Assembly: GCA_030770425.1 (NCBI GenBank)
Contig: JASJFT010000250.1
Location: 1 to 62,681 of the forward strand
Reading direction: 5' to 3'
DNA length: 62,681 bases
DNA from: Darksidea phi
Taxonomy: Eukaryota > Ascomycota > Dothideomycetes > Pleosporales > Lentitheciaceae
The notes under the pieces are model-generated. The model saw nothing but the letters and a program-made list of their open reading frames with translations, did no database searches and had not been told where the DNA came from. Positions 52,608 through 61,064 of this stretch are shown here, in pieces; position 1 is the first letter of the stretch; every line of letters begins with the position of its first letter. The position numbers and the translations under genes are program-made.

Positions 52608-52799
52608 TTAACTCCGACTCCATACGCGACGTTTCTGCGTCCCCACCTCCGCCGGAACCTCTTTGCCCACTTTCGCATAATCCGCGATGGCTATCGTTTC
52701 AACCCATGCGCCGTTGACATGCGCGTCATAGCAGACGCCTAACCCGTTCAAGTGCGGGGCCACGCGGCTATCGTCCACGTGACGCTGAAAAATTTTCAT
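52608..52799 (-). CDS. Small ORF divergent to ankyrin gene 1, partly conserved at ankyrin gene 2
   Basis: 63 codons from ATG 52799 (MKIFQRHVDDSRVAPHLNGL), with GVCYDAHVNGAWVETIAIAD next. The same start and first ~22 codons recur at 60182 on the plus strand (MKIFQRYADDNGAAPHLNGL), again divergent from an ankyrin gene, after which the two copies part. Frame conservation over substitutions suggests it is or was coding. Downstream another frame remains open (SRMESELNFSSWPWRAP), so the 3' end may be frameshifted or spliced. Not recognised. Confidence 0.4.
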   Translation of the reverse strand: MKIFQRHVDDSRVAPHLNGLGVCYDAHVNGAWVETIAIADYAKVGKEVPAEVGTQKRRVWSRS

Positions 52800-52956
52800 G
52801 GTGGGGCCGAAGATTCGTCATCTCATCTTCCCGTCCGGTAGCAACGCCTAGGAGCAGTCATATACTCTATCGACTTATTGCCTCTACAATATTCTGATAT
52901 ACTGGGTTGCGCTACCCTCCTCGCCCACGCTCCTCCTTACCTCTCTATTAGTAGCA
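52800..52956. promoter_or_regulatory. Conserved upstream block of ankyrin gene 1
   Basis: The stretch from GGTGGGGCCGAAGATTC to the ATG is shared nearly base for base with 60043-60181 and 62523-62681 (reverse strand): ATCTTCCCGTCCGGTAGCAACG, ACAATATTCTGATATACTGG, GTTGCGCTACCCTCCTCGCC. It probably holds the promoter common to the three paralogues and the divergent small ORF. Confidence 0.7.
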
Positions 52957-53619
52957 ATGTCACTGTCGCAGCGGCTGCGGCTTCTTCCGCACGAATTGGT
53001 CAATATAATATCAGAATACGTAGGCCTCCAGGCGGCATCAAATAAAGGCTATGAGCAGATTGTGCAGCTGCTACTAGACAAGGGCGCCGACGTCAACGCG
53101 CAGGATGAAGAGTACGGCAACGCGCTCGAGGCGGCTTCAGCTGGAGGCCATGAGCAGATTGTGGAGCTGCTGCTAGACGCGGGCGCCGACGTTGACGCGG
53201 AGGGTGGAGAATACGGCAACGCGTGGAGTGAGTGCTACGGCAACGCGCTCCAGGCGGCTTCAGCTAGAGGCCATGAGCAGATTGTGCGGCTGCTGCTAGA
53301 CGCGGGCGCCGACGTTGACGCGGAGGGTGGAGACTACGGCAACGCGCTCGAGGCGGCTTCAGCTGGAGGCTATGAGCAGATTGTGAAGCTGCTGCTAGAC
53401 ATGGGCGCCGACGTCAACGCGCAGGGTGGAGAGTACGGCAGCGCGCTCGAGGCGGCTTCAACTGAAGGCCATGACCAGATTGAACGGCTACTGCAAGAGT
53501 GGGGCGCCGACGTTGACCTACTGCAAGAGAGGGGCGCCGACGTTGACGCGGAGAGCGACGTTGACGCGGAGAGCGTAACGCATGATGGGAAGCAGACCAT
53601 AACATGGACACGTGAATAG
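52957..53619 (+). CDS. F-box-like/ankyrin-repeat protein 1
   Basis: Intronless, 220 residues. The N-terminus MSLSQRLRLLPHELVNIISE followed by YVGLQAAS resembles a short F-box (LP.EL...I..Y). About five ankyrin units follow, of the form YGNALEAASAGGHEQIVELLLDAGADVDAE. The last units are degenerate (ERLLQEWGADVDLLQERGAD), and the C-terminus is acidic. F-box ankyrin proteins can act as SCF ubiquitin-ligase adaptors, with repeats choosing the target; that role is inferred. Much shorter than its two paralogues at 58375-60042 and 61065-62522, and of opposite strand. Confidence 0.88.
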   Translation: MSLSQRLRLLPHELVNIISEYVGLQAASNKGYEQIVQLLLDKGADVNAQDEEYGNALEAASAGGHEQIVELLLDAGADVDAEGGEYGNAWSECYGNALQAASARGHEQIVRLLLDAGADVDAEGGDYGNALEAASAGGYEQIVKLLLDMGADVNAQGGEYGSALEAASTEGHDQIERLLQEWGADVDLLQERGADVDAESDVDAESVTHDGKQTITWTRE

Positions 53620-53798
53620 TCTGTCTCCCACTTGCACACCCTCCAGAACCTTTGACAACAGCGACCGCGATCTGGTCGCCAGTCTGTCTATGTCCTTGTA
53701 TACGACTGCTAACAGTGATTCTAGTCGGACATCTCCCAATTGTTTACCGCTTTAATGGAACCACCTCTTAAGGTTATCCGTCGCCTCCGAATCCTGTC

Positions 53799-54530
53799 AT
53801 GACTCGGAAGACTCTCGAACTTCCTCCCGGCCTATTCGCCTCTAATATAATAGGAGGAGGCACATCTGGACTAGCTCTCTTAATCCCTCACACTCGAACA
53901 GTTATCAAAGTTTCCCACGGCGATCCTGACGAGCGCGAACGGTGCGAGCGCGAAGCTGAAATATACGAGCGGCTTTACAAGTCAAACATCCCAAGGCCAT
54001 CGTCGTTATTAGGATACAAGGGGAGGAGCGAGTGTGGCAGTGGAATACTTCTTCAGCATGCAGAGAACAATACTGTACGGCGATACCTAAGCGTACCCGA
54101 TAACCGACCGTCGAGCGCGACCCTCATTTCCCGTTGGGCCCAGCAGGGTGCTCTCGCACTACGCTTTGTCCATATGAATGACGTTGCCCATGGGGATGTC
54201 AGCTGCGACAACTTTTTCCTTGATCGAGACTTGAATCTTCACCTTGGGGACTTTACGAATTCCTCCTTGGGCTTGGAAACCTATCTGGAGCAAGACGATA
54301 TTTTCGAATTTGGCCTTGCGTTATATGAAATGTCAACTGGGATTCAGCTCTTCAAAGGACTATTTCTCTCTCCGGGTGAGAAGAGGAAGAAGATGGAACA
54401 AGACGGTCTGCCTGATCTCTTGCAACTACCAGTCACTGGCCTTGTGGGTACTATTGCAAAGTGTCTCCAGTCACAATATGAAAACATGGGAGAAGTCCTG
54501 CGCGACATAGAGGATGTCCCCAAGAATTAA
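53799..54530 (+). CDS. Compact protein kinase, probably a pseudokinase
   Basis: Intronless, 243 residues from ATG 53799 (MTRKTLELPPGLFASNIIGG), 180 bp after ankyrin gene 1 on the same strand. IIGGGTSGLALLIPHTRTVI and KVSH give a minimal N-lobe with Lys (~36). ILLQHAENNTVRRYL is the hinge. The catalytic loop VAHGDVSCDNFFLD (~130) has HGDxxxxN, and DFG is replaced by LGDFTNSS (~150). The C-lobe is short (DIFEFGLALYEMSTGI). Such compact kinases are common beside repeat proteins in fungal accessory regions. Asp residues are kept, so low activity remains possible. Confidence 0.85.
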   Translation: MTRKTLELPPGLFASNIIGGGTSGLALLIPHTRTVIKVSHGDPDERERCEREAEIYERLYKSNIPRPSSLLGYKGRSECGSGILLQHAENNTVRRYLSVPDNRPSSATLISRWAQQGALALRFVHMNDVAHGDVSCDNFFLDRDLNLHLGDFTNSSLGLETYLEQDDIFEFGLALYEMSTGIQLFKGLFLSPGEKRKKMEQDGLPDLLQLPVTGLVGTIAKCLQSQYENMGEVLRDIEDVPKN

Positions 54531-54675
54531 ATTCATCGTCATAGCGGCGCTGCGTCTAATCGCACCTTGTTGCCATTGTATATCCGCGCGCAGGCAGTAG
54601 TATCCGTTCTCTCACTCGTGGTTCTGATGAAGCTGTTCCTGATTCTACCGATTTCTGGCTGTGCGATGGTAGAAG

Positions 54676-54905
54676 CTATTTGCTTGCTTCAGGAAAGTCG
54701 TCATTACCGCACTCCCAGCAAGTTCCACTAACAGAGGTAGACCCAAAGTCCCAAGGAATCCTATTGACCGGTGTACACTTAGGCTTGTTATCCTCTGTGA
54801 CCTTCTTGCACGGTATATCGTGCTCTTTCTTGCCCTTGTGCTTTCCACCTGGGTTTTGGCACTCTGTAAACCACAGTGTATTCGTAATAGTCACACATTC
54901 TGGAA
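54676..54905 (-). pseudogene. Small Cys-rich fungal protein, frame-shifted start
   Basis: Minus strand. Frame A gives a plausible start (MCDYYEYT), and one base out of frame the coding continues as FTECQNPGGKHKGKKEHDIP, CKKVTEDNKPKCTPVNRI and GTCWECGNDDFPEASK to the stop at 54676. The Cys and His/Lys pattern (C...C..C....C.EC) is like small fungal proteins that start MC.Y. The longer frame from ATG 55038 has a hydrophobic, unlike N-terminus. A one-base indel is the simplest reading. Confidence 0.4.
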
Positions 54906-55038
54906 ATGCAGATGCTTGTGCCCGCAGTATAGAAACAATGTGATAAGATAATAGTGGGTTTGACATGAAGCTCTGAACATGACAAAGGAGATGAAAGTGC
55001 GGGATACTGAATGGAGCGGGGTCGCTCCAGGCATCCAT

Positions 55039-55639
55039 GCGAGTGATGTCCGGAAAGTGGCCGCCAAGACTCTGCCAACTGGGGATAGGTGCAAAAGATG
55101 TTTAGCTTCTTGCTCCGAGCAGTCGACCCCAATTAAGATCAGCAAGATTTTCATCTCTGAAACTAGAATGCACCTAAATGGTCTTGCACCAACAGGAAAG
55201 ATAAACCGAGCGCGGAACGGAATTTCTTAGCCTTAGTAGCTGCTCACCCGAGGTGAAGCCACTGTGGCTAATGGCGCTGGATGCGGCACTCTGACCGCCC
55301 GGACGCCGCGCGCAAGACAGTTTGTTTGTCCCTAACCCAACTACGGCTGCGTCTACGTTCCCTTTAACCTCAGATGTAGATCTTCACATATGTGTGTGTG
55401 TGTGTGTGTCGTCTCCACGGCATCACAACAACGTTTGATATGTCTTACCATCTCTCTTCTATACAAATCTACTATAAAAGACGATACTAGAGATATATAT
55501 ATACGAAAATCTTAAAGCATTGCGTTGCTGAAATATTGTGAAAAGAACATAGAAAAGAGCAAAGTTTTGATGTTCCTCAGCCTTGGCGTGCATGGATGCA
55601 GCACTTACGAATACCATAATACTGTGTTGCCGAGGAATG
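55039..55639. other. Gap with a (TG)n microsatellite
   Basis: No gene seen. A (TG)10 tract lies at 55390-55409. Confidence 0.6.
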
Positions 55640-56857
55640 CAAAATGCCGTCTCCGCTAGCTATCTACTTCACCCCCCTCGCCATCCGGTCCAGCACCGTT
55701 TCCACCCACGGACTCTCCAGCCAAGAATCCTCCCCCCTCCGCGCCTCAGAGCTCCGCTAACCACATCTCCTCCGCCGTCCAGGTGATGCCCCGGCCTCTG
55801 GTTGCTTACAACATGGTTTAGACCCCCAGCGAGCACGCCTTCGTCACCACTCCTCCGAACAGCGAACTGTGGTCGATCGAAGATCATACTCACCTTGACG
55901 GCACTGACCTACGCCGCGTTAGAGCAGGAGAGCCGGGCCAGGACGCTCGATCTGATGGACGCGACCAAATGGCGCACCGTGGTCAATACCAAGTAAAAGA
56001 GGGAGGCGTGTGAAGGAGGGTTGGAAGAAGCTTCCCGGCAGGCATCATGACCTGGTACTGGACTACGCGCTCCTACCCGCGAGCCGTCCCGGTGTCTCCA
56101 GCGGTGGAGGGTTGAAGAAGCTCTTGCACCACTACGGCAGCTGGTACGGACTTACAGGCTACGGTAACCCCGGCCGCCGATGTCCAGCGCGCCGTATCCG
56201 CCAATACAGTAGCCGGTTCGACACTACAACTTCTTCGCCACGCAAGAGCCCCACCCCGACCATGGCCTCGGGGAAGGCACCACCTTCCTCAGTATGGGCC
56301 ACGTCTTGGAGCCACTGAAGCAACGCGTACAAGTCCCCGAAATAATACCCATCAACAGTAGGAATATAAGCAGGTTTCTGTTACCTCTCCGCCTTATCAC
56401 CCGAAACATCCAGGCCATGTATCAAGTCGCCGCCGACTTCCGGTCCCTCGCCACGCTGACCCTCCTCGTCAACCTTGGGCTGCTGTAGGCTAGTGCCTAT
56501 GTCTAGGACGATGCCACACCGCCAAACCTTAACAGCGGGCCACTCCACTCGCCGTTGACTTCCAGGTGCTGGCTCGCCTTACCGAATCCGACCGGAAGCG
56601 TACCGGCGACACAGTTATCGACTTTAGCTACGTAGCCGACGACTTCCACGCCACCAAGCTCGCCAACATCCGCTGGCTTCACGAAGAGCCGTGCCAGTTC
56701 TTCGTGTTCAAAACGTGGGTCGACGAGCGGGAGAGGCCGGGCGAGACCTTCACGCCCGACACCACGACCGCTGCCGACCTCGTAGAGGGCCGCCCGATAG
56801 TGGCCCGTTATCCTGATCACTCCTTCGGCCGCTTTCGTCTCTGGCGGTGTCGGTAGT
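55640..56857 (+). pseudogene. Decayed coding region, family not recognised
   Basis: A chain of plus-strand coding-like pieces in changing frames: MPSPLAIYFTPLAIRSSTVS; NHISSAVQVMPRPLVAYNMV, stop, TPSEHAFVTTPPNSELWSIE; RHYNFFATQEPHPDHGLGEG then TTFLSMGHVLEPLKQRVQVP; and last 56566-56856 (VLARLTESDRKRTGDTVIDF, CQFFVFKTWVDERERPGETF). The order and plain residue use suggest one dead gene of ~350-400 codons. GC content is higher than the flanks. I cannot name it. Confidence 0.4.
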
Positions 56858-58374
56858 AGGCGACGGCTTTGAGAAGCTTGACGTACGGACGCTTCGCAGA
56901 CGTGTGTACGTCGCAGCCCCACACGGCTTAGGTACATCGCTATGGGTAAAGGTGACTGACAACGCTTCGGGAAGGTGGCCTACCACATTCGACATGGTAA
57001 AAAGTACCTGACCCCGTATACGCCGCCCTCCTTGGTGCTTCTTCTTTTCAATTGAGTGGGGCAATCAGTCTCCCACGGTGCACTCAGAGGGCTGCGCAGG
57101 GCTGTATCAAGACACCTTGATCGACAGAACGCCGTCAATTTCACTTATAGGGAAGGAAATGATTAGGCAGCGGATTATTAACCTGGATGAACGACCGCTG
57201 GACTCCACCATGGCAATAGCTTGTAGCGTCGATAACCTCCTTCTTTGTATGGGGTGATTATGGTCTGTCAGTCTACTATCAAGGCCCATGTTTATAATGA
57301 TGTTTAATTTCATTAAAGGTTATTGAGAAGGCACTTTATAATGTGGCTTTCGATAAGTTATATAGATAGAGAGGCCTTCATCTTTCAATGCCCGACAGAC
57401 CTATATCAATTGACATCTCAGAATTATTGGCAGCAGAGACCGCCACGACCACATACGAGAAGTCGATACATTTCGTTGTTACAACCGCACATGCAGAGGT
57501 TGTAGAGTATTTTCTATAACAAACCCAATTTTAGGCAACCGACACATTCATTTCAACGTTCCGGCCAGAAAACCCACGCCATCTCTACTCTCCAACATGT
57601 AGGATTCGGGCATTCGTACCCGGCCTCCGTGTTGGTAATGGATACTTTATAAACAAAGTCCTAGTGACACGAAGTTGTGAAATCATTTACAGGTAGGCAA
57701 TAAGCAGCATATTATGTCCGTAAAAGCCCTTTTCTTCATCGGGTTCGTCGTACGAAATCGAATCGAATCCGCGACTATAATAGCCTATACACGGTCCTTT
57801 CCTCGACCAGATGAAACCGGCGGTCTACTGAGAAAATAGAAGATACATTTGAGGTAGCCTAGACCTTTTTTAGCGAACTGGCAGAAGAACTGAGAGGGTG
57901 CAGAAGGAGCACTAGAGGACGAGGTGTACGAGAAAGTGGTTTGTTTCAAAGTCGAGGATGCACCAATGTGTCCGAAAAGGCCGCTTTGCGTCTGTTAGGT
58001 ATTATGGTAGAAGAACGCGAGAAGTGGCTATATAGAGGCGAGGAGTAGTCTTTGAGGTCACGGTGTATAGGTCAAGACCAAGGTCCATAGGTGTGACAAT
58101 GGGATCTCCATGAGCGCAACACGAGAGGTCTTTGAGATTGGGATCAACGACAAGGAGGAACATAATCCTATACATACGAAGGGCAGCTTTCATAAGCCCA
58201 AAAGCGAATCCTAGGCGAGAAGCCCTTCATGTATATAATGTAATTCACATATACGCCTATAGATCCGATTTTGGCAAGGTAGAAATGACCGCTTCCTTGC
58301 TAACCGGAAAAGCAGGAAGTGGCCTAGCTGAACAGGCGTGGGATGATTAGGCGTCAAATATATACTAATCTAGT
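56858..58374. other. 1.5-kb gap between decayed gene and ankyrin gene 2
   Basis: Short frames only. A minus frame at 58002-58193 (LLVVDPNLKDLSCCAHGDPI) looks protein-like but has no support around it. No RNA gene recognised. Confidence 0.35.
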
Positions 58375-60042
58375 CTAGGATACAATCTGCATATGGCCTA
58401 TTGATAAAGCCACACGCGCCACGGCCTCACTGTAGTACCTATCAGTCACCGCGTCAACGTCGGCGTCCCTTTCTAACAGCAGCCGCACAATCCGCTCATG
58501 GCCTTCAGCTGAAGCCGCCTGGAGTGCGCTGCCGTAACACCCACCCTGCGCGTTAACGTTGGCGCCCCTGTCTAGCAGTAGCTTCACAATCTGCTCATGG
58601 CCTTCAGCTGAAGCCGCCACGAGCGCGTAGCCGTACCCGTCGTCGTACTCTCCATCCTTCGCGTTGATGTCGGCGTTCTTGTCTAGCAGCAGCTGCACAA
58701 TCTGCTTATGGCCTTCAGCTGAAGCCGCCTGGAGCGCGTTGCCGTAGTATCCACCATTCGCGTTAACGTTGGCGCCCCTGTCTAGCAGCAGCCGCACAAT
58801 CCGCTCATGGCCTTCAGCTGAAGCCGCCTGGAGCGCGTTGCCGTAGTGTCCATCATGCACGTCGAGGTTGGCGCCCCTGGCTGACAGCAGCCGCACAATC
58901 CGCTCATTGTTTACTGAACCCGCCAGTACTGAACCCGCCAGGAGTGCGTTGCCGTACTCTCCACCCTGCGCGTTGACGTTGGCGCCCGCGTCTAGCAGCT
59001 GCTGCACAATCTGCTTATGGCCTCTAGCTGAAGCCGCCCGGAGCGCGTTGCCGTAGAACCCACCCTTCGCGTTGATGTCGGCGCTCTTGGCTAGCAGCAG
59101 GTGCACAATCTGCTCATGGCCTCCATCTGAAGCCGCCTGGAGTGCGTTGCCGTAGCACCCACCCTTCGCGTTGATGTTGGCGCCCTTGTCTAGCAGCAGC
59201 CGCACAATCCGCTCATGGCCTTCAGCTGAAGCCGCCTGGAGTGCGCTGCCGTAACACCCACCCTGCTTGTTGACGTCGGCGCCCGCGTCTAGCAGCAGCC
59301 GTGCAATCTGCTCATGGCCTTCAGCTGAAGCCGCCTCGAGCGCGTTGCCGTAGAACCCACTCTCCGCGTAGATGTCGGCGCTCTTGTCTAGTAGCAGCAG
59401 CACAATCTGCTCATAGCCTCCAGCTGAAGCCGCCTCGAGCGCGTTGACGTACTCTCCACCCGGCTCGTAGTCGTACTCTCTACCCAGCACGTTGACGTCG
59501 GCGCCCGCGTTTAGCAGCAGCCGTACAATCTGCTCATCGCCTCCAGCTGAAGCCGCCTGGAGCGCGTCGCCGTAGTGCTCACCCTTCGCGTTGATGTCGG
59601 CGCCCGCAACCAGCAGCAGCTGCACAATCTGCTCATGGCCTTCAGCTGAAGCCGCCTGGAGCGCGTTGTCGTACAGGTACTCTCTACTTTGCGCGTTGAT
59701 GTCGGCGCCCGCGTCTAGCAGCAGCTTCACAATCTGCTCATAGCCTCTAGTTGAAGCCGCCACGAGCGCGTAGCCGCACTCTCCACCCTGCGTGTTGACA
59801 TCGGCGCCCGCGTTTAGGAGTAGCTGTACAATCTGCTCATAGCCTCCAGCTGAAGCCCCCTCGAGCGCGTTGCCGTAGTCGTCTTCAATCTGCGCGTTGA
59901 CGTCGGCGCCCCTGTCTAGCAGCAGCCGCACAATCTGCTCATAGCCTTCAGCTGACGCCGCCTGGAGGCCTACGTATTCTGATATCATATGGACCAATTC
60001 GTTCGGAAGAAGCCGCAGCCGCTGCGACAGTGACATTGACAT
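58375..60042 (-). CDS. F-box-like/ankyrin-repeat protein 2
   Basis: Intronless, 555 residues from ATG 60042 (MSMSLSQRLRLLPNELVHMI). After the F-box-like start come about 16 ankyrin units of ~33-34 residues (AASAEGHEQIVRLLLDKGANINAKGGCYGN style), with variable inserts such as REYLYDN, REYDYEPGGEYV and an extended unit near VLAGSVNNERIVRLLSARGA. Many units are nearly identical at DNA level (CTTCAGCTGAAGCCGCCTGGAG recurs through the gene). The solvent-exposed loop residues differ between units, as in target-binding repeats. It ends with a short DRYYSEAVARVALSIGHMQ cap. Paralogue of the genes at 52957 and 61065. Confidence 0.9.
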   Translation of the reverse strand: MSMSLSQRLRLLPNELVHMISEYVGLQAASAEGYEQIVRLLLDRGADVNAQIEDDYGNALEGASAGGYEQIVQLLLNAGADVNTQGGECGYALVAASTRGYEQIVKLLLDAGADINAQSREYLYDNALQAASAEGHEQIVQLLLVAGADINAKGEHYGDALQAASAGGDEQIVRLLLNAGADVNVLGREYDYEPGGEYVNALEAASAGGYEQIVLLLLDKSADIYAESGFYGNALEAASAEGHEQIARLLLDAGADVNKQGGCYGSALQAASAEGHERIVRLLLDKGANINAKGGCYGNALQAASDGGHEQIVHLLLAKSADINAKGGFYGNALRAASARGHKQIVQQLLDAGANVNAQGGEYGNALLAGSVLAGSVNNERIVRLLSARGANLDVHDGHYGNALQAASAEGHERIVRLLLDRGANVNANGGYYGNALQAASAEGHKQIVQLLLDKNADINAKDGEYDDGYGYALVAASAEGHEQIVKLLLDRGANVNAQGGCYGSALQAASAEGHERIVRLLLERDADVDAVTDRYYSEAVARVALSIGHMQIVS

Positions 60043-60181
60043 TGCTACTGATAGAGAGGTAAGGAGGAGCGTGGGCGAGGAGGGTAGCGCAACCCAGTAT
60101 ATCAGAATATTGTAGAGGTATAACTGCTCCTAGGCGTTGCTACCGGACGGGAAGATAAGATGAAGAATCTTCGGCCCCACC
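60043..60181. promoter_or_regulatory. Conserved upstream block of ankyrin gene 2
   Basis: Reverse-complement copy of the block upstream of gene 1, lacking the ATGACTGCTCC-side ~16 bp (CATATACTCTATCGACTT) seen in copies 1 and 3. Confidence 0.7.
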
Positions 60182-60310
60182 ATGAAAATTTTTCAGCGTT
60201 ACGCGGACGATAACGGCGCGGCCCCGCACTTGAACGGGTTAGGCGTCTGCTATGGGAGTTGTTACCTATTCGGGTATGGCTCAACGCCACGCGCAGCGCT
60301 AAGGAAATAA
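60182..60310 (+). pseudogene. Truncated copy of the divergent small ORF
   Basis: ATGAAAATTTTTCAGCG starts a frame MKIFQRYADDNGAAPHLNGL, GVCYG, matching the ORF beside ankyrin gene 1. It diverges after GVCYG and ends within about 20 further codons (SCYLFGYGSTPRAALRK). Confidence 0.4.
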
Positions 60311-60439
60311 GGTGTCTCGACCGAGACCCACAGGCAAACATCACACAGTTTGATCATATGACAATTGGAGAACTTTTCTGATTCTGGCACGAAACTCCGC
60401 CGGCCCCCCCTCCCCCTTACTCCTGTATTGCCGCCTTGA

Positions 60440-60613
60440 TCACCAGGGCGTTCGCCAGCCATTCGGATCCTCTGTACTCCACCAAGGACTCGAAGAAATG
60501 GGTATCCAGATCTTCTTTAAACGTCCCTTCGCTTCCTCAGGGACATCGTCAACGTCGACAATCGTGGTTTGGTAGGTAGCGTTCGGCTTGTCGCGGGAGA
60601 TTGGTCGACTCAT
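60440..60613 (-). CDS. Short open frame, unrecognised
   Basis: 57 codons from ATG 60613 (MSRPISRDKPNATYQTTIVD) through KGRLKKIWIPISSSPWWSTE. Plausible residue use but no family; it may be a first exon (CTG|GTGATC near its end). Confidence 0.25.
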   Translation of the reverse strand: MSRPISRDKPNATYQTTIVDVDDVPEEAKGRLKKIWIPISSSPWWSTEDPNGWRTPW

Positions 60614-60706
60614 CGTGCTTCGTGTGGTGTGCGGTATTCGATTGTCAGACGGACGGCCTTTTATACCTTCGTGTGTGGCCATTCAGTGCGGTAGATGAGC
60701 GCTGCT

Positions 60707-60772
60707 CCCTTGGTTCGCATCCCTTGGTTCGCATCCCTTGGTTCGCATCCCTTGGTTCGCATCCCTTGGTTC
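60707..60772. repeat. 14-bp tandem repeat
   Basis: Four perfect copies of CCCTTGGTTCGCAT and a 10-bp partial fifth. Confidence 0.97.
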
Positions 60773-61007
60773 CAGCAGTTCCCCTCTCCTGCACCCCACC
60801 CCCTTCCTCTGGGCCGCGTGTTGAGGCTCGTGTCGGATGAAGCCAGTGTTGGCTGCCCACTGTTCCACGGGCCGACGTCAAGCGTTCCACTCTTTTCATG
60901 TGTAGTTGAAATTTCAGTGCTAGTCTTCAGATGTATATAGTTTATTATTAAGTAGAAAAACTCCCCTATAATAGTATAGTTACGCAATACAGCTTTTCCT
61001 TAGGGGG

Positions 61008-61025
61008 AAAAAAAAAAAAAAAAAA
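61008..61025. repeat. A18 homopolymer
   Basis: Eighteen A after TTAGGGGG, just left of the 3' end of ankyrin gene 3 (minus). On the minus strand it is a T-tract; a retroposed poly(A) tail is another possibility. Confidence 0.9.
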
Positions 61026-61064
61026 GATTCTATAATCGTCAAGGCTTATTAACCTATAGATCCA

